From Toxoplasma gondii ME49 (taxonomy: Eukaryota; Apicomplexa; Conoidasida; Eucoccidiorida; Sarcocystidae), in assembly GCF_000006565.2 (NCBI RefSeq), contig NC_031474.1, positions 3,507,662 through 3,571,661 of the forward strand: 64,000 nucleotides of DNA. Reading direction: 5' to 3'. The translations under genes were made by a program, and so were the position numbers. The stretch's first letter is position 1. Each line of letters begins with the position of its first letter. Shown in pieces: positions 1-10,520 of the stretch. The notes below the pieces were generated by a model, which was not told the DNA's origin, searched no databases, and saw nothing but the letters and a program-made list of their open reading frames with translations.

Positions 1-2308
1 GAGTTGCCTGTTAAACATATGCTTGTATTTCACGTTGTGCCTCTTATGATATACTCGCGACGAGGCCACCATTCATGGGTAACAGCGATCATATTGTCTT
101 CCTCGTTCTAGGGCGGTCTCTGTGGTTTCCACGATTTCGGTTTTCGTGTTACAGTTCGAGCGGATTTGGTTTGATGCGAGAACTGTGCAAATCTAGGTCT
201 TTGCTCGTTCCGTGACGGTGGAAGATTGCATGACAGTGCGATATCTTTTGTCAGATTCACTGGCTCACCGCGGCAGCTCCACGCTCTCGCAGTCTCGACG
301 GCATGCTGATGTGATGTTTCTCAGGTCTCCGACGAACGCCTTTGCCTCCTCTGCAAGTGCGCCGAGCGCGCAACGATACGGCGATTCAGCAACAGTGAAC
401 AACAACGACCTTCTCACGCTGCGAGCTTTGTGCCGCGGAACCGATGGCTGTCTGCGATGAAGCGACGATGGGGCCGGTGCGCGGGTGAACCTAATGCGTG
501 CAACCGTTTTTCGCGTGTCGCTCCGGGATCAACCGGCTTCTCGTTTCGAGGGTGACGTCAGAGGATCAAGAACAACGGCTCACAGACCGCACTGAGAAAT
601 CCTCTGGACACTATTTTCCGCCCTCGACGGTTCGCATCAGGCCTTTCTCTTTTCCAAATGGATAGCTTTGAACACTTTTGTTGCCGGGCATGATGCGGTA
701 AAGATTTGCACTGCTCGTGTTCCTGCGTAGCTGGCTGCAGAGAGTTTCAGTGGAACCTTCTTGGAGGTCACCCACGGCTCCCTTTTTGGCAGTTAAATAA
801 CTGTAACTCCAGTTACACAGTCCTCGGGTCCTGTGAATCAAACTATCACGCCTCGCATCGAGCTCACCAGCGATGAAAGCGAAGCGTCACTTGAGGATGG
901 AGGCGTGGGAAGGTCTGCGCGCCGGGTCGTCCTTCGTGCTTTGTACGAAAAAGCCTTCCTTCGAATCTGTTTTGCCACAGGTTTGCGCGTAGCCGTGCGT
1001 CCGTGTACGACTGCTAAGATTGAGAGTCGGGGCTGCCGCGTTTTTGTATGTATGCTACCGGCTGACTCTGTGGCCTCCAGAGAAAGAGTCACGAGACAGG
1101 TCAATAGCGTCTGCTGGTTTCTGTGCGGGCTATGATGTCACTGATTTTTTGGCGAACATTATCAAAGTGCGGACATTCTGTTTCAAACTCAGTGTTTTCT
1201 AGATGTTTAAGTGACCCGCGAGGCCCGAAGGTGTGCAAGGGTTAGCCGACTTGGTGTCCTGTGGGTTGCCGTTCAACTTCAGCACAATTCGCATCGCTAG
1301 CGCCAGTGAAGTTACATGGGGAATGGCGCGCGACACGATTGTTGCGTCTCGCTCAGACGAATGAATTCCAGGCCAGATATATGATACGCTAGTTTGTGTA
1401 GTTGCGGCAAAACAAGCAACATCAAACAGACGTTTCAAACGACAACGATCAATAAACAATGCCGCTTTCGCTCAATTCGTAGACAGGGACCCAACGTGAG
1501 AGCCCATGTAGTGCGGTCTTCTTCTTTTCGTAGAAGCTGAAGGAATGAATCACCAACCTCCCGGGAAGCGTCACGTGACTTCCAGGAGAGTGATTTTATA
1601 CTTGTTTCTTCTGGTTGACAGGTGGAAACCAAAATAGATCGATGAGGGCGCAGCGTCCAGAGGACGAGAACGACAACAGCTGTTGCTGAGACAGTTTCGG
1701 GTCGACTTCACATATTTCCTTATATATGGAATAGGAGACAACCCGTCGCCTCCTGCAGTAAATGTGAGCAAGGCTACTCAAGAGGAACGCGTATCCTTTG
1801 AGCCTTTATCTTGCCTTGGAGCTGGCGGTGTCTACGCAAAAAGCATTTATCTCACGACTGGCAACCGGCCACAAACAAATGGTCACTGGAAGGTCGCTTC
1901 ACCTGCCAGTTATGTAGTCTTCCAACACATAACTAGTTGGAGAGTGGTGAGCCTGTTAGAGTGTTCCGGCTGTGGCTGAGGCGAGAGAGCTTTTCTGATG
2001 GAAACGCAATAGAAAGGCTGGCATCGATGGCTGCAGCGCCATCATGTCTGAGATGCCCCTCGCTTCAAGTCAGCCAATCAAGCGACAGATGTCAAAAAAA
2101 GCACCCTGCGTTTATTCTTTGCATGTGACAAGTGCCCGCTGGAAGTCATTCCCTTCGAGGAAAAGTGTAGTTACCACATTCCTTTCCGTGCACCTCCACG
2201 TCCCGCACTGGCCGAGGCATCTCACAGAGACACCTCCGCTTCTCGGATGCTTCTCAGAACTCTTCTATCTTATGGAGAGGTGTGGTGCGGCAGAATTCAC
2301 ATCACCCT
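1..2308. other. No supported gene (flanking/untranslated sequence)
   Basis: Open frames of 60-100 codons occur on both strands, but none has a family match, a good start context or phase-consistent splice neighbours. A plus frame at about 1683-1979 and overlapping frames at 833-1135 are the longest. The stretch next to 2309 is probably the 3' flank of the minus-strand gene ending there. Confidence 0.5.
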
Positions 2309-5300
2309 CTACCGCGTTGCTTCGGTAACCACACGAGGCACTCCCCATGCATAAGGGGGCATTCCTTGAGGGCCAGCGCCTGTGGACACGCCCACTGAAG
2401 GGTAGTAGTAGGTCAGATGCGACGTGGATTGCGGGAGCACGTACCGCCTCATATTCTCACGTCGAGACGGCGCACGGCTGCCGAAGAGCTGCACCAGTCG
2501 TTTCTGGATCGGTTGAATGGGCTCGAGAATTGCAGCAGCTGCCTCCTGCACTCCGTCAGCCGCTCGTCGCGCCGCTGCCCGCGCGGCTTCTGCAGCAGCT
2601 GCAGCCGCAGCAGCCGTCACTGCGGACATGTCGGACGAGTTGCCAGGTGCAGCGAGTCCCCATCGCTCCTGAAGCCGCGTCTGCAGACAGGCTTCCTTCC
2701 CGGTTCCTGGTGGCTGAGGCCAGTGGCAAAACTCTGGTGGGCTCTCAAGTGTCGCCACGTCACCCCTGCCTTGACGTGTGGGAGATGCCGCGGGACTGGA
2801 ACGAAAAACGCAGGAAACCTGGCTTGCAGAAGCCGCCGCCGGATGGCCTGTCTGCACACCTGTCGTTGCGGTCCGGGTGCGCTGTTTCTCCGGTTTCCCC
2901 GTCCTACGCGCGTTCGTTTTTACGCCAGAAACGGACGGGCTTCGTTCAGACCCTTGTTCCGGGCAGTCCCCCTCACGGCAGCGGTGGAGCTTCTGTTCTT
3001 TCTTCACTACAGCGCGATCTTCTTCCTCCTTGCGTTTCATCCTTTCGCGCTCGACCTCTTCCCGCTCAAAATGCTGTTGTAATAGCGCTTGGCGCTGCTT
3101 CTGCAGCTGCCGGCGCTGGTGTCGGAGTTCTAGAACGCGTCCACTCACGGAGGCAGCATCTTCCAGCTCCCACGGTTCCTCTCTCGGACTCTCAAATTTC
3201 ACCCAACCCTCCGTGCCGCTGATGGTGCTGTTTTCCGGTTGCTTTCCTCGTTCGTTGGAGAAAGACTCTCGTCTTCTGTCCGGCTGAGAACGCTCACGCT
3301 GAAAATCGCGACCACGCGGCCTCAGCAACGGGGAAAAGCCCCTCTCGCTCTCAACAGGCTGGCAAAATTCAACAACTGGTGCAGAGGGATTCACTGGAGT
3401 CGTTCCCGCTTGCACGGGAGCAACTGGGGAGGGAGGGGCGCAAGTGTCCGAACTCGCGGATCGAGGGGGGCCTAAAACCACACCTGGCACTGAGAGCGGA
3501 CTGAGCCACGACGACTGCTGCGGGAAGGCAAACAGCGGCCGGTAGGTCACGTATGGGCCTGGCTGGCTATGAGGAGGCACAGGAACTGTGACAGAAGGCT
3601 GTCCCGCGCGGGCACCGAAACGAGTCCGGTAATAGACCCGCGGGACCGGCGACGCGGAAGAGGACGAAACCGTCGTGGCATTCGCGTCAAAACCCACAGG
3701 CTGGGAGCCTACGATTGCGCCGACCTCAGCACCGACCGTTGAATGCAACGACGTCTGAAGAGGCCTGGTAGCGGCGCGTGGCCACCCTTGTGAAGCTGCG
3801 CGAGGACCGCTCGCGCCGACGGCCGGGGTAAGGGGAACTGAAGACGACCGTATTGCTGCCGGGACGGAAACAGTCGGAAGAATCGGGTATTCGGTAGCAT
3901 GCATTCCGTGGGGAGACGAGATCGTCGAGGGTGGGCCGCCGCAGCAGACAGCTGCGCAGAGCCCGCCTAGGGTGGTTTTCGAGCTGGAAAAAGGGACGCC
4001 TTCCGATGGTCGAGAAGCTGCCGGCGAGACTGTGGCCACCGAAGCGGCTTGTCGGCTCATGTGCTGGACAGGAACTGAAAAGGGGCGCTGAAGACCTGGG
4101 TAACTCACACGTGGTGCACGCGATACAGGCGTTGAAGACACGACTTTCCCTTGTTTCTCTGTGCAAATCAACGGCTGTTTCCCTGCGAGCGCTCGAACGA
4201 CTCGAATCGGGCTCGGACCCGAAGCCGGGCCGAGCCTAGGGTCGGGGGAGACTCGCGGCATCGGTGGCGTGGTAACAGTTTTGCTAACATGCACAGACAC
4301 AGGGAGGTTCGAAGTCTGTTCAGGAGGCGGTCCTCGGGGCGCCCCACCGACCTTGAGGGCGAGTGGAGCGGCTTCCGATTGGTCTTTGGACGACGGGGCG
4401 GGGCTTGAAGAAAGCCGCGTCGTTGTGGCCGTCGGGCGTTCTGCTGTTGCGCAGACACCCCGAACGAGTGGACTCGAGGCGTGCGAAGCAGCAGGGCTGC
4501 TCACAGATGACGGAAGGGCAGGTGAGGCTGGCTGCAGTTTCGATATCTCCGTGGACACCTGGAGACCTGTCTCGTTGTCTCGCGTCGGGGTCAAAGTCGC
4601 TTTCTGCAGCTGCAGCTCTGAGAAGCCTTTAAGCAGCTTGGCATGCTGGTTCTCGAGGATATCGCGCTCTCGCTGGAGCTGCGCATATACATTTGAAGCT
4701 TCTTGTCGCTGAAGAAGATCCTGCTTCAACTGCAGCTGCTCTTGCTGCTGCGCTAGAGCCTTTTGGCTGTTCCGGAGGCTCTCCAACTCCCGCGAGACAA
4801 CCGCCTGTTGTTCCGCCTGCTTGGCCAGCAGCTGAAGCAGGTGCTTCTGTTCCTCCTCAGCCTTTGCGGTCGCCACGGCTTGCCTGAAGACAGCGCTCCC
4901 CAGCGCGTCTCGCGCAGACTGCAGCGCTGCCGCCTCTTCTTTGGCGGCTGCCGCTGCAGCCGCAGTGAGAACATCATTGGCAAGAGCGGCCGAAATTGGA
5001 GTGCGTGCCGAGAACGGATACTCGAGATCTGCACTCAGCAGCGCCTCTTTTCCAGCGCAAACCGTGCCGGAATCTTTCCAAAGGTGTGGGCTGCCCCCTC
5101 CATCTGTGGACGCAAGACCCTCGCGGAGGGACGAAACCCCGGCAAGACTCGAAGTGACGTTTTTGCGCTCCGAAACTGCGCCAGCCTCAGCGCCAAAGAA
5201 ACTTAGCTCGTCACCTCTGCTGCAGGGGGACACAGAGTTACCGCTAGATCTCGCGTTCAACAGGGCCACAAGTTGCGCAGTCGACAAAAGCGGCCGCTTG

Positions 5301-5755
5301 GAAACATCCGTGTCAGCGAGCGATCGGTGCCGCCCTCTTTGGGGTACCCTCCGCAGCGGTCGACGACTTCCCCTGGAAGCGATTTCCTGCAAGGAAAGAC
5401 TTTCAGGGTCTGCATCGAAGTTGTCGCCTTCCCATGTGCCGCGCCCGGGCTCCGGTGGGATAACCGTTGCCAAGCGGTAGCTGTTGAAGCTATTGCAACT
5501 AAGAAGGGCCGCCTCGCATGCAGCGGCTGTGGGGGAGAGGGCAGCTTCAGTCAATCTGTCGCGCGTGCCCACACTCCGTCCGCAGCGGTTCTTTCGCCGT
5601 GGCTCATGAGCGTCGCCGGCCTGCCTGCCTCGGAGAATCGAGGTGTCGAGGGTCGAAAGTCTTGCATCGTCGCGACGGCCTGCGCGAGACGACACGCTGC
5701 CGCCACAGAGCTCGTCCAGCTGTTCGGCGAATAAGGATATCTCAGAATGTGCCAT
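2309..5755 (-). CDS. Large Gln-rich coiled-coil protein, unrecognised
   Basis: An uninterrupted minus-strand frame. The first in-frame ATG is at 5755 and gives about 1148 residues; the frame stays open upstream to 5974, but only through a GTG codon, so I do not use that part. I do not recognise the protein. Order of regions: a basic/acidic N-terminal third; an Ala-rich segment followed by a heptad-like Gln/Glu/Leu coiled coil (around 5.0-4.6 kb); a long Pro/Ser/Thr/Val-rich unstructured middle; a second charged Arg/Glu/Gln helix (around 3.2-3.0 kb); an Ala-rich stretch; and a Tyr-rich tail. No enzyme motif is visible. The Gln-rich helices suggest a scaffold or self-assembling role, which is inference only. 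No intron is needed in the frame, unlike most genes in the window. The length of the frame is the main evidence that it is a gene. Confidence 0.75.
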   Translation of the reverse strand: MAHSEISLFAEQLDELCGGSVSSRAGRRDDARLSTLDTSILRGRQAGDAHEPRRKNRCGRSVGTRDRLTEAALSPTAAACEAALLSCNSFNSYRLATVIPPEPGRGTWEGDNFDADPESLSLQEIASRGSRRPLRRVPQRGRHRSLADTDVSKRPLLSTAQLVALLNARSSGNSVSPCSRGDELSFFGAEAGAVSERKNVTSSLAGVSSLREGLASTDGGGSPHLWKDSGTVCAGKEALLSADLEYPFSARTPISAALANDVLTAAAAAAAKEEAAALQSARDALGSAVFRQAVATAKAEEEQKHLLQLLAKQAEQQAVVSRELESLRNSQKALAQQQEQLQLKQDLLQRQEASNVYAQLQRERDILENQHAKLLKGFSELQLQKATLTPTRDNETGLQVSTEISKLQPASPALPSSVSSPAASHASSPLVRGVCATAERPTATTTRLSSSPAPSSKDQSEAAPLALKVGGAPRGPPPEQTSNLPVSVHVSKTVTTPPMPRVSPDPRLGPASGPSPIRVVRALAGKQPLICTEKQGKVVSSTPVSRAPRVSYPGLQRPFSVPVQHMSRQAASVATVSPAASRPSEGVPFSSSKTTLGGLCAAVCCGGPPSTISSPHGMHATEYPILPTVSVPAAIRSSSVPLTPAVGASGPRAASQGWPRAATRPLQTSLHSTVGAEVGAIVGSQPVGFDANATTVSSSSASPVPRVYYRTRFGARAGQPSVTVPVPPHSQPGPYVTYRPLFAFPQQSSWLSPLSVPGVVLGPPRSASSDTCAPPSPVAPVQAGTTPVNPSAPVVEFCQPVESERGFSPLLRPRGRDFQRERSQPDRRRESFSNERGKQPENSTISGTEGWVKFESPREEPWELEDAASVSGRVLELRHQRRQLQKQRQALLQQHFEREEVERERMKRKEEEDRAVVKKEQKLHRCREGDCPEQGSERSPSVSGVKTNARRTGKPEKQRTRTATTGVQTGHPAAASASQVSCVFRSSPAASPTRQGRGDVATLESPPEFCHWPQPPGTGKEACLQTRLQERWGLAAPGNSSDMSAVTAAAAAAAAEAARAAARRAADGVQEAAAAILEPIQPIQKRLVQLFGSRAPSRRENMRRYVLPQSTSHLTYYYPSVGVSTGAGPQGMPPYAWGVPRVVTEATR

Positions 5756-7311
5756 TTTGCACTCTGCAAAAAAACGCGAGTCCTGAAAGGGCAAGGCCGC
5801 CTGAGCTAAACGCGACCAGTGCCGCTCGCCTTGCCGGTAGCGTCCATTGCCGAGCGCTGTCAACAGCAGAAAGAGTATCGCCGGCAACACTGCTGGGCAC
5901 TCCGTGATGGCAATCGTCGACAACGACGACTTGCATGTGGGCACTGCACGGCTACGGAAAGACACACGGACCACCTATTACGGGCGCATCGTTTGGGCCG
6001 GTAGCGCGCTTGGTGGTTCCCCGTTTTACGAAGAAAATTGTGGCAGTTTGTGGAATCGATTGTTGTCTTATTCACACGCCTCGTACAGCTGGAGTAACCG
6101 TAGGTGCAACAGCTCTGAGCCAGCGGATTACACTCTGACGAAACAAAGGACCTGTAACAAGCGAATCACGATGCTCTCGTACAAAAACGGGCAACTAAGT
6201 CCCTTGGTCCAGTAGCAAAGGCACTGCAGGCTTGCCGCTTGAAATATCAACTTTAGAACACGTACCAATTGCTACGCGCACGTATCGATTCTCTTAGTCG
6301 AGCTGAGTTTCCCCTCTGCATCCGGCGAAGGTTTCGGCCCGTAATTGCGCAGGACCTCTCTGGCTAGCTGCTTCCTGTTTCGAGACACTAGATATTGCAT
6401 GCCATCCTGCTGCATGGAACGGAGGTCAAAACAGATCTCTTTGTCGCGGTGGTCTCGAAACAATTCGCTGATGAACGCATCCTAAATTGTTGGATTCTTT
6501 GGAGATGCGTGCGAAATAAAGGGGGTTCGAAGGTCGGGAGGACCTGCCCGGCCTCCACCAAGCCTTTTCACGGACACTTTTTGCCGGCAAGGGTTGCGTC
6601 GCATGCAGTGAGGGGCGCTCCGAAAGAAAAAATATCCAGTGCTGTGTTTGATGGAAAAGAATCAGTGACTCAGATGTGTTGTCGTCGAAAGTATCTCTTC
6701 TGTTAGCGAGACCTGCCTTAATTTTTTGTGGCACCGTACCGACAACTGGCATGAGTAATCGGGACATCCTCGACTGACACACCGCGTGATTCTTAGTCAC
6801 AATGTGGTTCCACGAAGTCAGAACTGAAGCGGTGAATATAATGAGCGAGTATCTGGGACTCCTACAGTAAGAAATGGGTGGGCAGCACAACGGCTTCGGT
6901 GCTACCATTGAAATCAGCGGATTGGAATCTCCTCCGACCATTTACACTGAGGCATTCGAAGTCCGCTACTCTACTCATTCACGATGGCGATGATTAAAAA
7001 CTGCTTTGTTGTGCTAGGAGTGTCACAGATTCGCTTCAGGTCTCTGTGATATGGCTAGTCATCTAACACTGCATCGGGCACGACTATCTTTTGTGTGTAG
7101 GTCTGCGAAGGTCTTGTGTTGGTCGATAGTGTGGACATATCTCGCGGCCAGCATGTATGATAATAGATATGCGGCAAATATTATGGTGTACGAAAACTCT
7201 ATTGAGGTTGTACCTGAGAGAGCGGAGCTCAACGATTGCCGATCTTCTTCGAGGAAAAGGATCGATGGGAGTGGTGGATGTATGAGGCAACGGCATATTT
7301 GTGTTCCGTAG
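5756..7311. other. Intergenic/5' flanks of two divergent genes
   Basis: This segment lies between the start of the minus-strand coiled-coil gene and the first visible exon of the plus-strand IQ gene. A plus frame starting with an ATG near 7153 may be an upstream exon of the IQ gene, because the IQ exon enters in phase 2 and so needs a 5' exon. No donor in the right phase could be fixed. Confidence 0.4.
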
Positions 7312-9745
7312 GGAGGCATCGGATGAATATAGAAAAGAGAAAGACGCCGCCGTAAAGATCCAGAAGTTCTTCCGCGGTGCTAGGGAACGGCAGATATATG
7401 CGAGGAAGCTGTCAGTCTACATACCGTCCAATCCTATGCAGTGTTACGCGGCAGGGAAGGAGAATGCTGGTAACGAAAAACAACTATTTGTCTGTTCTCC
7501 CTCGAACGATACTTCCGGGGAACAAAGAGTGTTTGATGCAGTCAGTGTGAAACGGGATGGTGGTGCCGCCAGGATACTCGCTGTGCCAGAAGGGCCCACA
7601 GATACTTTCTGTACGGGTTCATCTTGAAATAACACATAATTTGTAGCTTAGAGATACGCCCAGGCTACGCACACAAGATTATTCTCGTTAAATCCGCTTC
7701 GATCAGACAGCGGATGAGGCCTATTTGTTTTCCCAGATCCCTGGTGAAGAAAATGCAACAGCTTTATCGGCGAAATAAAGGCAAACAGAGGGCCGCTCTA
7801 AAACGAGCAGAGGAGGTTCGCCGCCAAGAGGAACTCCTCATGACTGCCGTGTGCTCTACGATCCAACGCTTGTAAGTAAAAAGGGGGGGACGTCAATCCA
7901 GCAATATTTCGATAGAGACAATAACGCTGCAACGACCTATGTAATACTGAAGCGGCCTTTGGGACTAAGCATATAAAAACGAAACGCGTCATAGGAGCGT
8001 GCACGATATTGTGGTGGGGGTAATTTCGTGATAAAGCTGCAGTGTATGCATTGATGCCGATTCTTGTTTTTTCGTCGCGAGCAAACGTGCGCCTGAGCAG
8101 CTTTCGGGGCGAAAGGAGTCGTCGAAAAGTTTTCTGCTTCGAAGAGCGCAAACGTTTTGCGGAGCGTATTGCTCGAGAAGTAAGACAAACTCTGGAGTTG
8201 ACGAAACGTCCGTAAGGTTGGACACTTCGCGGCGCTGTTCTCGGTGCGAACTGACACATAGTCATGCGTGGCCCATCCGTGAATGCGAACACAGCAGTAC
8301 GCCTATAGTCACTAGAGGATGTGTATACATGCACGTGTGTATCCGTGTCTAACTTACTAAAACTTCTGGTAGCAAACGCTGTGTTTAAAAGAGAGACAGG
8401 CTGCAAACACGTTGGCTGTTCGGTTCATTGCCTGGCGGAGCTCAGCAGTGTTGCTGGGGACACCAGTGATTGCCGTAGATCCTACGTCGCCCCTATCTTC
8501 ACCAGGTGGCCAAAGTCGGCGTTTCTGCACTGTGATCAATAAATGGCGGGACTGAATGGTTTTAACACGCGCGAAAACAAGCCACGTAGATGCAACGAGT
8601 ATGCCGATGGATCCATGTCGGTGCCCGCCACCACCGCTGTCGAGCAAATAATTGTAAACAGTTTCGGCTTTGCCGTAGCGTTTAGCTGAGACAGTGGGCC
8701 GACAAAGATGTTCTCCATCCCCTTCTATCAGTTTCTGTGCCATTTTTTAACCCACCAAAGTTCCAGGCGAAACTGTAACACGCGTTTGTTTCCCTGTGCG
8801 TACGTGGTCTCTCTTATAGTAGTTAAGGAAGTCGCAATCTGTGCTGTTTTTCCACTTCGAAAGCAAGCACTGAATCATGTTGCAGTAAGCGCTGTTTCAT
8901 GTTCCCTACTCAGATTGCGGTTGCTGGTGATACGTGATAAGATATCCAAGTTACCCAATCACTCACATTCTTCTAAGCACGATGTCTGTTATAGGAAGAT
9001 CGCTGTTTTCCTAGGCAGAGGAGAAAATAGCGGCCTTAAAAGCTGAAGAACAACGACTACGAACGGAGAGAGAGGTCAGGCATGTCTCTCCTCATTCGAA
9101 CTGCACTGGTGTAACCTACTCGGATTCATGTTCTGTTCCAGTGAGATGCTAAATTCCACTACGCATAGATGGAAATATAACTCTCGCCACTATTATTGGC
9201 ATTTAGTTGAGGCTGTGTATTGGTTAGGTATTGGCACATAATGAGGCAATAAAATGTTTCCAGAAAAACGTCGCTTGCGCTCATCATCTGATTTCAACAG
9301 CATCTACCCCCGGTAAGGCTGCTGTCTTGAGGATTGAGAAATGATCTGTTTCTTTAGCCTAGTTGTTGCCAGCGACGCATAGATGCAGCTCCACCATTAC
9401 ACCCATACTGGGGAGCTCGATTTTCTGACACTAGACGTTCGCCACTAAGAGAATATTTTACGAGGCACATCCGCAGGAAGCAGAGAGAATATAGTTCAGT
9501 GGTTTCTGTATGAGTGCACTACGTTTATGAACAGCTCCAGTCTATCCCAAATAAAGCGCGAATACTCATTTGCCTAACTGATTCAACCCATTTGCACGAT
9601 ACAGGAATTTTCCGGCCAGGACCTCGATGCCATCCTGCATCAGTATGCAAATCCGCCCAAGGTCACTGCACAGCTTGCTATTGCAGACAGTCGCCTCATG
9701 GCGCCAGCTGCTGCGACTCGAAGATGGCTTTTGGGAAACCTGTAG
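7312..9745 (+). CDS. IQ-motif (calmodulin-binding) coiled-coil protein, 5' end uncertain
   Basis: Exons traced on the plus strand: one from 7312 with an IQ motif (AAVKIQKFFRGARERQ), 7737-7871, 8101-8179, 9015-9074 and 9620-9745 with a TAG stop. The last four join in phase (2 to 2, 2 to 0, 0 to 0, 0). A second IQ motif is created only by splicing: STIQR at the end of 7737-7871 joins FFRGERSRRK in 8101-8179. A charged helix follows (AEEKIAALKAEEQRLRTERE), then a short C-terminal tail. Donors GTAAGT and GTAAGA and pyrimidine-rich acceptors support the model. The join from the first IQ exon to 7737 is not resolved because no good phase-2 donor is visible. IQ motifs bind calmodulin or myosin-type light chains; the partner here is unknown. 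The gene is tail-to-tail with the NME7-like gene. Confidence 0.6.
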
Positions 9746-10520
9746 ATGAGTGGCTACGATTGCATGCAAGCCCTAACCAGCAGAAAAAAGGCGTGCAGAG
9801 TACTCTAATGTAGATTTGTGGTTCGCGCTAATGAGCGACTGACATAAGCTTTAACAGATGGTGAAGTTTCCCTGTTGTGCACCCGGTGGGCCGCTGTTTT
9901 CCCAATTAGTTTCTGCACCATTCCATCAAGCTACGATTTCTCAAACAGTAGTGTGGTTGACAATGTGCTTGCTCGCGAGAGTATATGCCTTTGTTTGTTT
10001 CCTGCCCGTGGACACCACGACGGGGATGCCGTTAGAGCGATAGCGCTTCATCATAGTCCTTTGGGTGTTCTGTCAGAAGAATAACCTTTCTGCAGAGCTA
10101 GGGCAGTGATGCCATCTTGGAGGCATTGAAAACCAAGAAATGGAATGGCAATTTGTTGTAGTGCCGTCACGCCATATTTGCGTCGACCAGACGACCACAG
10201 AATCTGCGGGGCTCGTGCCGGGGCCTGTGCTGAAGTTGCCTTTGGTACAGGCGAAACTGCGTCAGTTGTAAGCGGAATAAACGATGTAATATGTAGTCAG
10301 TATCTTTGGGGCTCAGCTCAGTGCCGCTCTTCGTTGGTGAAACAACGCCATGCCTTCCACTGCTGCACGAAACAACTGAGGAAGAATTTCACACCGAAGC
10401 AGACAGGACGATTCAAGCCGTTTGATCAGCGGACAAAGCGAATGGCTCTCATACATAACGCTTGCCAGGGACGGAAGTTGAGACGGCGTATCAGAACATG
10501 TTACAATGCCACAAACAACA

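Noticed and set aside
5756..5974. Hydrophobic N-terminal stretch that would give the coiled-coil protein a signal anchor
   Set aside because: It is reached only from a GTG codon. The first ATG in frame is at 5755, downstream of the hydrophobic stretch.
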